Part shown: positions 29,318-38,101 of the stretch, in pieces
Position numbering within the stretch: the stretch's first letter is position 1
Layout: every line of letters begins with the position of its first letter
Source: Rubidibacter lacunae KORDI 51-2
GTDB lineage: Bacteria; Cyanobacteriota; Cyanobacteriia; Cyanobacteriales; Rubidibacteraceae
Length of the DNA: 64,000 bases
Assembly: GCF_000473895.1 (NCBI RefSeq)
Contig: NZ_ASSJ01000081.1
Location: forward strand, 62,001 to 126,000
Direction of reading: 5' to 3'
Made by a program: the position numbers and the translations under genes
The notes under the pieces: generated by a model
The model's database searches: none
Told to the model about the DNA's origin: nothing
Seen by the model: the letters and a program-made list of their open reading frames with translations, nothing else

Positions 29318-30595
29318 CTAGGGCTGAAGAGGTTTTTTTGCCCCGACAACGGATACCTTGGGAATGTCAACTGCTTTCGAGGGGGCGACGTTGGCGTCGG
29401 ATCGCGACGCTCGGCCGAACAGTCGGAAATAGGCCGAAACGCAGCACTCCTTCATCGGGAAAGCCAAAAACGTCAGCGGATTGACCGTGACGACGATATT
29501 CCGTGCATCGCGAACGGCCAAATTCAGAATTTGTGCGGCAACCCAATCTGCAGACATGACCCCAATCGGATTGAGATTGCTCTTAAACGGTCCCAAGATC
29601 AACTTGCGAATCGTACAGGGAGCGTCCAAGCGGCGCAGCGTTACTAAGTCACCGAGCGCGCGTTTGGACAGTTCGTATAGCGGGCTGATTGCCGGACCCA
29701 CTTCAGCTTCCGACGTGTTTACCCACACTTCCTTACGGGCAATGTCGGTGTTGGTGCGGACGGTTTGCAGGAATGCCTCCATTAACCGCCAGCTCGAGAA
29801 GGTATTGACCTCGTAAGACTGCGCGATCGCGGCGGGGGAACGGTCGCCGTGCACGTTAATGCCGTGATTGAGCACGAGGATGTCGATGCGCTCTAGCATT
29901 GCAATGAGCTCAGTTTCCCCACCAACTTTCCACGTCAGCGTTTCCAGCTCCGTGCCGTCGGAAAGCACGACCGGTTGCGATCGCGAGCTGAGCGCGACGA
30001 CCTTCGCACCGCGAGCGCGGAGCTGTTCCAGGAGCGCCCGGCCGAGCGTTCCGGATGCACCCGTAACGGCAACGCGTTTGCCAGAAAGTGAAAGTGCCGT
30101 ACCCATGAGCTTGTCAAAAATGGTTAAAGTGCTGCAATAGTAGGCGCGCTGGTTGTCGAAGTGGTGGCGCCAATGATATTCGCGATTGACAAACCAGTTG
30201 CCAGGCCGGCCTGAGAACTTACCCGGCTGGTGCGTGAGATCGGTAAGCTCGTCCGCACGAGCCCAGCCGCTGCCGCGCGCGATCGCCCCGAGCAAAAAAA
30301 CTGTCGTATATGCCGTGCCTGCTAAGGCCGTCCATTGGGGCCACACGTACCACGGGAGCAAGCTCAACAGCAGCATGACCAGACATTCCGGCACGTCGTT
30401 AATCCACTGCGAGCGTCGGTAAAGGCGCAAATCGGCTGAGAGATCGGGGCGGAAGGTGCGGTGGTGGATGCCGTGCAGCCGATACAGCCAAGACCACCGG
30501 TGCGATAACCAGTGGTAAGTATCCCGAACCCACTCAACCCAAACGATTGCCGCAGCCGCGACCGCGATCGTTCCCAGTCCATTCAATCCGGTCAT
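29318..30595 (-). CDS. fused fatty acid/sterol desaturase-like and short-chain dehydrogenase protein
   Basis: 425 residues. The N-terminal part (1-165) is a membrane di-iron hydroxylase/desaturase-type domain with hydrophobic helices and His motifs HWLSH (28-32), HGIHH (41-45) and HWRHH (141-145). The C-terminal part (170-400) is a short-chain dehydrogenase: the Rossmann motif TGASGTLG (178-185), NHG, and a YELSK active-site motif after a Ser-rich strand. Cyanobacterial genomes often annotate such fusions as bifunctional sterol desaturase/short-chain dehydrogenase; the substrate is not known to me. It diverges from the mgdA-like gene with a 191- to 221-base spacer, so a lipid-related role is plausible but inferred. 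Confidence 0.88.
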   Translation of the reverse strand: MTGLNGLGTIAVAAAAIVWVEWVRDTYHWLSHRWSWLYRLHGIHHRTFRPDLSADLRLYRRSQWINDVPECLVMLLLSLLPWYVWPQWTALAGTAYTTVFLLGAIARGSGWARADELTDLTHQPGKFSGRPGNWFVNREYHWRHHFDNQRAYYCSTLTIFDKLMGTALSLSGKRVAVTGASGTLGRALLEQLRARGAKVVALSSRSQPVVLSDGTELETLTWKVGGETELIAMLERIDILVLNHGINVHGDRSPAAIAQSYEVNTFSSWRLMEAFLQTVRTNTDIARKEVWVNTSEAEVGPAISPLYELSKRALGDLVTLRRLDAPCTIRKLILGPFKSNLNPIGVMSADWVAAQILNLAVRDARNIVVTVNPLTFLAFPMKECCVSAYFRLFGRASRSDANVAPSKAVDIPKVSVVGAKKPLQP

Positions 30596-30816
30596 TATTC
30601 GCTTGCTATTCGTTTCGACCCATTGCCGATGATAGGCTAATGCTAGGTAAAAATTACTCCCTCCCCGCCGGAACGCTCGCGTTTGCTCGGCGGTTCTTGA
30701 GAAAACGCTGCCTGTCCAAGGACCTTACCGCAGTATCTTTACAAAAGTTTATGGTTCTCGGATAAGCTATTAGAAACTGTTGCCCTATGCCGCTGCGGCG
30801 GCAATCCGGACGCACT

Positions 30817-32250
30817 ATGCCCGAACCATCCTGGACCGAGCGCGACCGCTTCGACAAGCTGGATCCCATCAGCTCATTCCTAGCCGATTGGGTCGATCCG
30901 ACCGAAGACGAGGACGAATTTCGCAGCGACTTCTTCGACGGTATGGCCGGCAGGCGCCGCAAGGCAGCCTTTGCGCTGATGATGGTCTGGGGAACAACGA
31001 TCTCGCTGCATTTGGTGTCGTGGGGAATTTGGGTCGTTCTCGGTGCGACTGCCTTGGCAGGGGTGTATTTGTTGCAGCTGGCATTGCGGCGGCCGCGTCC
31101 GCTCCCGGAGCCATTGGGGACCTTGGATTCGGATAAAGTGCCATCCGTGTCAATTTTGGTGTCCGCCCGCAACGAGGAATCGGTCGTCGGCGAACTCGTC
31201 GAGTCGCTTTGCAACCTGGACTATCCTGTCGATCGCTACGAGGTCTGGCTTGTTAACGATCGGAGTACTGACGGTACGGGTGCCGTGCTGGATTCCTTGA
31301 CTCGCCAGTACGATCGCTTGCAAGTCTTGCATCGACCGGCGATCGCGGGAGGCGGCAAATCTGGAGCCCTCAACGACGCTCTGGCTCGAACGCGGGGCGA
31401 GATCGTGGCCGTGTTTGATGCTGACGCACAGGTACCGCGTAATTTGCTGCGGCGAGTTGTTCCCCTATTTTTGGCATCGGAGCGTGTGGGGGCAGTGCAA
31501 GTTCGCAAAGATATTGAAAACGAACCGCTAAACTTTTGGACGCGCGGGCAGTGGGCCGAACAAGCTCTCGATGCTTATTGGCAGCAACAGCGTGTTGCAG
31601 CGAGCGGGATTGGAGAGTTGCGCGGTAACGGTCAGTTCGTGCGGCGGGCAGCGCTGATGCGATGCGGGCGCTGGAACGAGCAAACAATCACAGACGACCT
31701 CGATCTAACATTGCGCCTGCAGCTGGACGATTGGGAAATTGATTATCTTAGCGACCCCCCAGTGGGGGAAGAAGGCGTCACGCGAGCGATCGCCTTATGG
31801 CATCAACGTAACCGTTGGGCTGAAGGCGGCTACCAGCGCTATCTGGACTACTGGAGGTTGCTGGCGCGCAACCGGTTGGGCTGGCGCAAATCTGCCGACC
31901 TCGCTGTTTTTGCGTTTCTCCAATACGTGCTGCCGACGGCAGTCATCCCCGATACATTGATGGCTCTGTGGCGACATCGCTTGCCCTTGTTGGCACCTCT
32001 TACTAGCCTCAGCTTGTTAGCGATCGCTTGGGGGACCTGCGCGGGGGTACGACGCGTGCGCGACAAGGAGCTAAATCTGAGGGCGATACTGGCAATTCTC
32101 GTCAGGAGTCTGCGCGGCGCCATCTACATGCTGCATTGGACGCTGGTAATTCCGAGTATGACCGCCCGGCTATCGGTGCGTCCGAAGCAATTGAAGTGGG
32201 TGAAGACCGTCCACCAAGGCACTAACGAGCAACAGGCGCGCTCGGCTTGA
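30817..32250 (+). CDS. mgdA: GT2 glycosyltransferase, probable monoglucosyldiacylglycerol synthase
   Basis: 477 residues from the ATG at 30817; an ATG at 30787 would add ten. Two membrane helices follow an acidic N-terminus (GRRRKAA at about 45-51, then helices to about 90). The GT2 catalytic region has VNDRSTDGT (Asp 148), DADA (201-204), TDDLD (292-296) and QRNRW (330-334), the processive-type D,D,D,Q(Q/R)XRW set. C-terminal helices follow. The N-terminal pattern and layout resemble Synechocystis Sll1377, which adds glucose to diacylglycerol as the first step of galactolipid synthesis in cyanobacteria. The assignment is by recalled similarity, so moderately confident. Confidence 0.82.
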   Translation: MPEPSWTERDRFDKLDPISSFLADWVDPTEDEDEFRSDFFDGMAGRRRKAAFALMMVWGTTISLHLVSWGIWVVLGATALAGVYLLQLALRRPRPLPEPLGTLDSDKVPSVSILVSARNEESVVGELVESLCNLDYPVDRYEVWLVNDRSTDGTGAVLDSLTRQYDRLQVLHRPAIAGGGKSGALNDALARTRGEIVAVFDADAQVPRNLLRRVVPLFLASERVGAVQVRKDIENEPLNFWTRGQWAEQALDAYWQQQRVAASGIGELRGNGQFVRRAALMRCGRWNEQTITDDLDLTLRLQLDDWEIDYLSDPPVGEEGVTRAIALWHQRNRWAEGGYQRYLDYWRLLARNRLGWRKSADLAVFAFLQYVLPTAVIPDTLMALWRHRLPLLAPLTSLSLLAIAWGTCAGVRRVRDKELNLRAILAILVRSLRGAIYMLHWTLVIPSMTARLSVRPKQLKWVKTVHQGTNEQQARSA

Positions 32251-33042
32251 TGAGTGCAACGCTTGCAGTTTTCTAGCGTTTAGCAGGCAATAGAGTCCTG
32301 CAGGCGAAACGAGTGAATGCTGCGCTTGCCCAAAATCACGATGGTTCCCGGTCGGATGCCAGTGGCTGTTAGTTCTGCCGTCGTGAATTTTTTCCCTCCA
32401 GACATTTTCCCAATACTGGATCGATCGACTGTTGGGCATGCTGCGGCGAATCCTGGGACACGTGAAGCGGACCCGATACTAAAAATTCCCGACATCTTCC
32501 CGCGATCGCCGATGATATCGAGAACCCCTTCGCCCTAGAGTCACGGAAACGAATTGCCGAGCTCGCGCGCTCTCAGCCGGCCGTCCTTGCCCACGGACTT
32601 GACGAGTGGACCGATCTCTCGTTGACTGCCGCAATAGCAATCGCGCGTCCAGCGTCAGAATCTGGGGACTTTGGTAACAATATTGCCGGCAAAATTTAGA
32701 CAGTGTTCGACACCGAAAATCGCAAGCGGGAAAAACAGCGCGTCGATCTCGCGCTCCCACCCGCTGGCGGAATGGCAGAGAACGAGTTCGGGCATCGCGT
32801 GGAAAAGGCGATCCATGTCGTAGAATCTATCGATATTGCAGTGACAGTACCGGGCCGATCGCCCGCACGTGCGCCCTAACGACGCGATCGCGCCTCGGTC
32901 CGAATTCCTCGCGCGTGGCGGCGGCCGGACTCGGCAACCGAACTCGTTCAGTTAGGGCTGTTGCTACTGACACTTAACAGCGCTTGCTACGATCTTCGAA
33001 TATACTCGCGTATCGTCGAAACCTAAGATAAACCCAAGATTC
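32251..33042. other. 792-base region without a confident gene
   Basis: No recognised gene lies between mgdA and the DUF3318 gene. Two small leftward frames are open: 32280-32405 (41 codons, from an ATG in MSGGKK) and 32655-32816 (53 codons, with a hydrophobic stretch around LFFPLAIFGV). Neither has a strong ribosome-binding site or a family I recognise. The region may hold gene remnants. Confidence 0.35.
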
Positions 33043-33720
33043 ATGGCCTCCTACACCGCTACTGCCCGCGCCGAGATGAGCGAGCTGCGTCGTTTGAAAA
33101 CGCTGCTGCCGCCCGAGTTGCAAAGTTGGGTGATGGTCGAAGCCACAACAGAAGTCAACCCGCCGCTGATTCGCTGCGAAGAAATCGGTCGCGACGAAGT
33201 TGAAATTCAGCTCGATTTGGCGAAGTGGGACGTTCTCGCGATCGACCAACGCAACTTAATGTTCTGGCACGAGGTCGCGCGCATCCAAAACGACACGATT
33301 CCTCGCGAAGGCTGGGAGATGGCTGCCCTGGCGATCGGTCTCGGCGGTGCCGTTGGCGAGCTATGGGTTCAGGACGGTTTGCTGCTAATTTTGGCACTCG
33401 GGTTGTGCGGAATCTCCGGGTATCGCCTCTGGCAGAAAAACAATGGCGATCGCACCCTCAAAGAGGCGATTGAGGCCGATGAAAAGGCGATCGCGTTGGC
33501 GACGCGTTTTGGTTACACGCTCCCCAATGCTTACAAAAGCTTGGGTAGTGCATTGAAAACCCTCGCCGAGCGCACGCCGAACAAGCGCGGTCGCAAGCGC
33601 TACGAAGCCCGTCTGCAGTCCCTGCGTCGCAGTGCTTCTAAGGCAAAAGCCCGAGCGCAGAGCAAGCGAGATGGGACGGGCGAAGAGCGAGGCGTTCGCG
33701 AAGGTCGCCAACCGATCTAA
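33043..33720 (+). CDS. DUF3318 domain protein
   Basis: 225 residues. The N-terminal region (ARAEMSELRRLKTLLPPELQ) and central part (EIQLDLAKWDVLAIDQRNLMFWHEVARIQ) match DUF3318, a cyanobacterial family of unknown function. Two hydrophobic segments (about 88-125) suggest a membrane hairpin. The C-terminus is basic and low-complexity (SASKAKARAQSKRD). The ATG at 33043 follows an AT-rich leader with no clear Shine-Dalgarno sequence. It converges with the nurA gene; the stops are about 100 bases apart. Confidence 0.88.
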   Translation: MASYTATARAEMSELRRLKTLLPPELQSWVMVEATTEVNPPLIRCEEIGRDEVEIQLDLAKWDVLAIDQRNLMFWHEVARIQNDTIPREGWEMAALAIGLGGAVGELWVQDGLLLILALGLCGISGYRLWQKNNGDRTLKEAIEADEKAIALATRFGYTLPNAYKSLGSALKTLAERTPNKRGRKRYEARLQSLRRSASKAKARAQSKRDGTGEERGVREGRQPI

Positions 33721-33819
33721 GTCCCCAAGCGCTCTGCGTAATGGCGGCAAGATCGTCCGGACCGACACCTCACTCGTGCTGCGGGGCCGGCAGCCTTGTG
33801 CCAGTTGGCTTCATTGCCG

Positions 33820-35013
33820 TCAAGCGATGCTGCCGCGTTTGCGCGCTTCTTTATAAGACGTGCCGACATTCTGCAAGCCGGCACGAATCATCTGTTGTTC
33901 GAGTAGGGCAAAGAACCGGGCGCGATCGCCGCCGCGCACGACCGCTTGGTTGTGGGCCTCGGCCAGCGCGACGGGGTAACCGAAGCCTTTGTGGACTTGT
34001 GCCAGTACGATACCGAGCGTACGGTCCAGCAGTTTGGCATCTTCAGCAACCCAGGCGGGAAGGTCCACGCGCGCGATTTCCGTACCGACGTGCAGATAGC
34101 AGAAATAGACGCGCGATCGCTCGTCGTACCAATCCAGCACCCGTGCGGAGCTGCGCCATAGCGGGCCGCGCTCGCCCGGCTGCAGTAGTTCTTGCCAAAA
34201 GGTTGCGTCGCGCAGCGGGTGGACCCGCTGGCATGGCAGGCGATCGCTAGCGTCGCTGCAATGTTGCGAGCAATTCGGTACGGGATAGGGACATGCCTGC
34301 AAGCGCAGGAAATTCAAGGCCTCGCTGCTGCGCGAGGCGCTGAGGTAGCCTGCCAGGGGAATGCGCGCCGCTCGCAGCTGCTCCCACGCGCTCAATATGG
34401 GGATCAATAGGCGATCGCGTGCTCCTGAAGGCAGGGACTCGAGAAACCAGAAGACGAGCGAGCCGTCCAACAGAGCCAGGCTCGGACCGGGATGGGCGCC
34501 GGGTGGGTTGACCCATCGACAGGCCATCTCGGCCAGTGCTTGGGCTTCCGAAACCGTGCGGCGATACCCTAGCCACTCTTCGGTGCGAATGCCCCACTGC
34601 CGCGATTCATTGAGATCTTCGGGACGATAAAACACTTCCGGCAGGCTGTCGAGCAGTGGAAACAGGTTCTGCCCGTAATGCAGCATGACGCGCCCGATGT
34701 TAATCAAGTAGCAGTAGGCAATTTCGTGGTGGGACGGAGAAATCTGCGATCCGTCGGTGGCAAAGACGCTATGCGCAGTTGGCGGCGGCACGACTGGCAC
34801 CCGAGTTCCCAGAGGTTCCGTGGGCTCCGCGGCGGTGAAGAAGAGGCGATCGCGCCACTCTTGCTGGACTGCACGCAGCTCGGCACGACGCGCGTCGGCG
34901 GCGAGCTGCAGCTGCGCGGCTCGTTCCAAGCGCTGGCGACCTGCGCCGGCCTCGTGCTGTAAGTGTTGGCTGATGCCAGGAAGCTGCCGTGCCAGTTTGG
35001 CTAAGTCGAGCAT
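33820..35013 (-). CDS. nurA: NurA-domain nuclease
   Basis: 397 residues. The NurA fold is marked by FATDGSQISPS (metal-binding Asp 87) and a second acidic site LALLDGSLVFW, with a C-terminal acidic/Gln-rich motif region. A coiled-coil N-terminal segment (about 10-55) precedes the catalytic part. NurA proteins are 5'-3' single- and double-strand DNA nucleases working with the HerA helicase in archaea and some bacteria in DNA end resection. No herA is in the window, as is common for cyanobacterial homologues. An SOS-box-like palindrome lies 46 bases upstream of the start. The ATG at 35013 opens the coiled coil. Confidence 0.88.
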   Translation of the reverse strand: MLDLAKLARQLPGISQHLQHEAGAGRQRLERAAQLQLAADARRAELRAVQQEWRDRLFFTAAEPTEPLGTRVPVVPPPTAHSVFATDGSQISPSHHEIAYCYLINIGRVMLHYGQNLFPLLDSLPEVFYRPEDLNESRQWGIRTEEWLGYRRTVSEAQALAEMACRWVNPPGAHPGPSLALLDGSLVFWFLESLPSGARDRLLIPILSAWEQLRAARIPLAGYLSASRSSEALNFLRLQACPYPVPNCSQHCSDASDRLPCQRVHPLRDATFWQELLQPGERGPLWRSSARVLDWYDERSRVYFCYLHVGTEIARVDLPAWVAEDAKLLDRTLGIVLAQVHKGFGYPVALAEAHNQAVVRGGDRARFFALLEQQMIRAGLQNVGTSYKEARKRGSIA

Positions 35014-35388
35014 CGCTCTCCCCGCGTATCGGGTTGTACTGACCTAGTCAACAGGAATAGTATACAGGTACTGTTTCCATTAATGTCTGTTAGGGGCATG
35101 CCTCTGGGGGAGCGAGCAGCAAGTTGGGTGATGCATTCTGAGGCTATTGCTTTGGAGCGGGCGCTGAAAAAACTCACCCGCGAACGTTGGGTTTGCTCGA
35201 GCTCGTCGAGTTCCGTCGAGAGATACCAGATTAGGGAGATTTTGTCGCAGATCGCGCGACTGGATCGAAATATTTTCCCGGATCCGAGGCGATCTAGGCG
35301 TAACACAACGTTGGAGAGCTGGCGTAACACTACATCATTGAGGTTGGTCGGGCAGCGACGTCAAACCAACCAAGATCTTGCTATTCAG
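35014..35388. other. spacer upstream of nurA
   Basis: This 375-base spacer lies between two leftward genes. It contains a candidate LexA site at 35059-35072. Rightward open frames starting near 35083 run on into the next gene in the wrong direction and look non-coding. Confidence 0.35.
35059..35072. promoter_or_regulatory. candidate LexA (SOS) box upstream of nurA
   Basis: On the minus strand the sequence AGTACCTGTATACT fits the reported cyanobacterial LexA consensus RGTACNNNDGTWCB with one mismatch (A for G at the start of the second half-site). It ends 46 bases before the nurA ATG. Placement in front of a DNA-repair nuclease gene adds weight, but a single imperfect site may be chance. Confidence 0.35.
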
Positions 35389-36504
35389 TTAGTAGTTTGT
35401 GCTCACTTTAGTTGCGTCCAGAGCAGTTCGGACCTGCTCGAACCAAGAAAACCTTTTATCCCAGGGCGTGCCCCAGTTCCACAAGTGTCGTTCGGCAGCT
35501 CGAGCGCAGGCGATCGCCTCATCTTCGTTACCGGTGCTCCGCGCGATTGCGGCCAGTGCCAAATGCGGTTCGGCAATCCACGGATTGAGTTGCGCAATCG
35601 CTTCTAGCACGGCGCGATCGCTTTTTGTAATAACAGATTGCCCGGGTAACCGCAGATAAAGGTCGAGTGCTTTCCGTTCCCGATCTCGGTCGAGAGTCTG
35701 CGTACAGCGATTGAAGATCGGCGGCACGACTGTGGGAAACCCCGACAAGCTTGTCGAGCGTTCTGGCGACAGCAACGTTGCCAGCCTCGATACCCGATGC
35801 ATCCACAATCCCGGTCGCTTCCCCAGCCGGCAGGTTTGCTCGGCGATATTTGCCAGCTCGACGATTAGATATGCCGCAATTGCGGCAGGTGGCAAGTCCA
35901 ACCATTCGCCTGTTGCCCAATTCTTGGCTGGCAAGCCCACAGATGGAATACAACCGGCTGCCAGCAGGTCGCGTTGTAAGCGGCAGCGATCGAGCGTACA
36001 GAACAAAAACACCAAGGCTTCAGCAGTCGGACCGATTGCAGCTTGCAATACCTCGCGCCGGGCGGGCGCGATCGACGGTAGCGGATAGGCATCGGTAGCG
36101 TAAGCGCTGTGAAACCAACCGCACCGGGCAATCGGATGGGGTTGCTGCCAGCAGGTCAAGATCCGCCAGGTGCCGATAAGATGAGCGTCAAACGTGCCGA
36201 CATCGTGGGGAAATGCGGCTGCTTGTTGGTGCTCCAAGCACGCCAGCATTGCCGGTACCTGCGGATCGATTGCGGCAAGAGCGTTTCCAGATGGTGCCAG
36301 GGCTGCGAGTGGAAGGGCTGCTGGGTCGGGATGGCGAGGTGCTGCGCTCAACTCCTCAGCAATGTCAACAAGACAACTTGCAAAGCCTGCAGTTGTCCAA
36401 CTGAGAGCGGGATCGGGCGGGCGCAGCGGTCGAGTCGCAAGCGCGCCGACAAAACGCATCAGGGCTACAGCACGCGCGTTGAACGGGGTGGTTGGGGACG
36501 GCAT
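35389..36504 (-). CDS. DUF6817-like protein with helical C-terminal region
   Basis: 371 residues with no signal peptide. The middle (about 86-185) has an HD-like arrangement: CLEHQQAAAFPHDVGTFDAHL, then CGWFHSAYATDAY and a GPTAEALVFLFCTLD segment. It resembles DUF6817, a family distantly related to HD-domain hydrolases. The last ~100 residues are helical with a TPR-like run (NPWIAEPHLALAAIARSTGNEDEAIACA). The enzyme activity, if any, is unknown. The same-strand neighbour nurA lies 375 bases downstream. The ATG at 36504 was chosen because the frame closes soon above it. Confidence 0.7.
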   Translation of the reverse strand: MPSPTTPFNARAVALMRFVGALATRPLRPPDPALSWTTAGFASCLVDIAEELSAAPRHPDPAALPLAALAPSGNALAAIDPQVPAMLACLEHQQAAAFPHDVGTFDAHLIGTWRILTCWQQPHPIARCGWFHSAYATDAYPLPSIAPARREVLQAAIGPTAEALVFLFCTLDRCRLQRDLLAAGCIPSVGLPAKNWATGEWLDLPPAAIAAYLIVELANIAEQTCRLGKRPGLWMHRVSRLATLLSPERSTSLSGFPTVVPPIFNRCTQTLDRDRERKALDLYLRLPGQSVITKSDRAVLEAIAQLNPWIAEPHLALAAIARSTGNEDEAIACARAAERHLWNWGTPWDKRFSWFEQVRTALDATKVSTNY

Positions 36505-36985
36505 GGCGATCGTGTTTGCAGAGTAGACAATTTGCTTCAGGCTACGTGCGCTCGAGCCCAGGCCGGTTGTAGCGACTTACCAATAGTGGCGGGCCGCAGC
36601 CAAGCCAGGGCATGGCTTGCAGGGAATCTCGGTCAACACGATCGATTGGGAAATGTAGCATCCACACCTCGGTTTCTCCTGACAACGTTTGCCTTGCCCC
36701 TTTCCTTTATCTCATTGCCTGCTTCATTCACGATGCTAAGTAACTAGGAGAGCCAGGTCTGGAGTCCTGAACAGTGAGGGTGGTGCAGGTGCGGAACCCT
36801 CCCTTTGCGATGCTCCTAGCCCAACACGAGCATCACACGTCTCAATCACACCATTTGGTACTTCGAGCACGGCCATCATCCATAGATTGCAATGGTTTGA
36901 ACCTCCAGTACGGTCAAGCGATCGCGACTCGTTTAGGGTTGGCAGCTTGCCCGTGTGCCTCGTACGCGAGGTCGCTCCAGTCGCG
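36505..36985. other. 481-base spacer, no gene recognised
   Basis: This spacer lies between the ends and starts of leftward genes ribD and the DUF6817-like gene. Short open frames here show no family resemblance, codon pattern or ribosome-binding site. No repeat or RNA gene was seen. Confidence 0.35.
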
Positions 36986-38101
36986 CTAGTTCATTCCCCA
37001 GACAGGCCGTAGATATCCTGACAGCAACCAGTCCGGTGCAAACGACTCAATTTTTAAGTCGGTCAGGGCTAATGCTTTCTCCATACTTGTTATGCCCAGA
37101 TCGCCTACGGGCGATGGGGCTGTCGCACCGCCTACGATCTTTGGCGCAATGAAAGCTAGCACCTTTTGCACCGCACCTGCCGCGATCGCTGCCGCTGCCA
37201 GGGTGCCGCCGCATTCCCACAGCACCCGCGACAGCTGTCGTTCGTAGAAATACTCCATGACTCGCGTGGGGGTCAGTTCTTCCAGGACGACCACCTCCAC
37301 ACCGCGATCGCGCAGCGCTGCTTGTCGGTCTGGATCCGCACTCGGTGCGGTTAGCACTAATGATGGCGCGACGTCCGTCCGCCACAACCTGGCATCGGGC
37401 GGCAGTTCGAGCGTTCGGCTCAACACGGTGCGGAGCGGGTTGCGATCGCCCATCGCGTGGGTCGTCAACAGCGGGTTGTCCTGGCGAAGGGTATTCCCGC
37501 CGACGACGACAACGTCAGCCGCTAACCGTTCTTGGTGAACGCGGCGTCGGGCCGCTTCGCCACTAACCCAGGCACTGTGACCGTTAGCTGTGGCAATTTT
37601 GCCATCGAGAGTCATTGCATATTTCAGAATGCCGAATGGCTGTTGGTGGCGCGCCCAATGTGCAAAGGCTTCATTGAGTTCGCGACATGCGGCTGCTTCC
37701 ACGTCTGTTTGAACCTCAATGCCCTCTGCTTGCAAGCGATCGCGCCCACCCGCTGCGACGGGGTTGGGATCGCTCATACCGATAACGACCCGTGCGATTC
37801 CAGCTGCAATGACTGCCTCCGAGCAAGGCGGCGTCCGTCCGAAGTGGTTGCACGGCTCTAGGTTGACGTATATTGTCGCTCCGCGCGCCCGCGCGCCCGC
37901 TGCCCGCAATGCAAATACCTCCGCATGAGGCTGGCCGGGGCCGGGATGGAAACCTTCACCGACGATCTCGCCGTCGTTGACGACAACCGCACCAACGAGC
38001 GGGTTGGGTGAGGTTCGTCCGAGCGCCTTACTCGCTAGTTCCAGGCAGCGCCGCATCATCGCCCGGTCGAAGTCAGAGACCCTTTCGGCTCGCTCGTCCA
38101 T
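36986..38101 (-). CDS. ribD: bifunctional riboflavin biosynthesis deaminase/reductase
   Basis: 371 residues from the ATG at 38101. The N-terminal deaminase domain has the zinc site in PHAEVFAL and PCNHFGRTPPCSEA. The C-terminal reductase domain has KYAMTLDGKIAT and a VVVGGNTLRQDNP segment. Together they perform steps two and three of riboflavin synthesis (pyrimidine deamination and side-chain reduction). The usual DPNPLVAGKG segment reads DPNPVAAGGRDR here, a small variation near the deaminase end. The frame is open to 38176, but the extra 25 residues have no counterpart I know. No FMN riboswitch was seen upstream. Confidence 0.95.
   Translation of the reverse strand: MDERAERVSDFDRAMMRRCLELASKALGRTSPNPLVGAVVVNDGEIVGEGFHPGPGQPHAEVFALRAAGARARGATIYVNLEPCNHFGRTPPCSEAVIAAGIARVVIGMSDPNPVAAGGRDRLQAEGIEVQTDVEAAACRELNEAFAHWARHQQPFGILKYAMTLDGKIATANGHSAWVSGEAARRRVHQERLAADVVVVGGNTLRQDNPLLTTHAMGDRNPLRTVLSRTLELPPDARLWRTDVAPSLVLTAPSADPDRQAALRDRGVEVVVLEELTPTRVMEYFYERQLSRVLWECGGTLAAAAIAAGAVQKVLAFIAPKIVGGATAPSPVGDLGITSMEKALALTDLKIESFAPDWLLSGYLRPVWGMN

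Noticed and set aside
35083-35607. Rightward 174-codon ORF upstream of nurA.
   Set aside because: Its second half is antisense to the DUF6817-like gene and the first half has no family resemblance.
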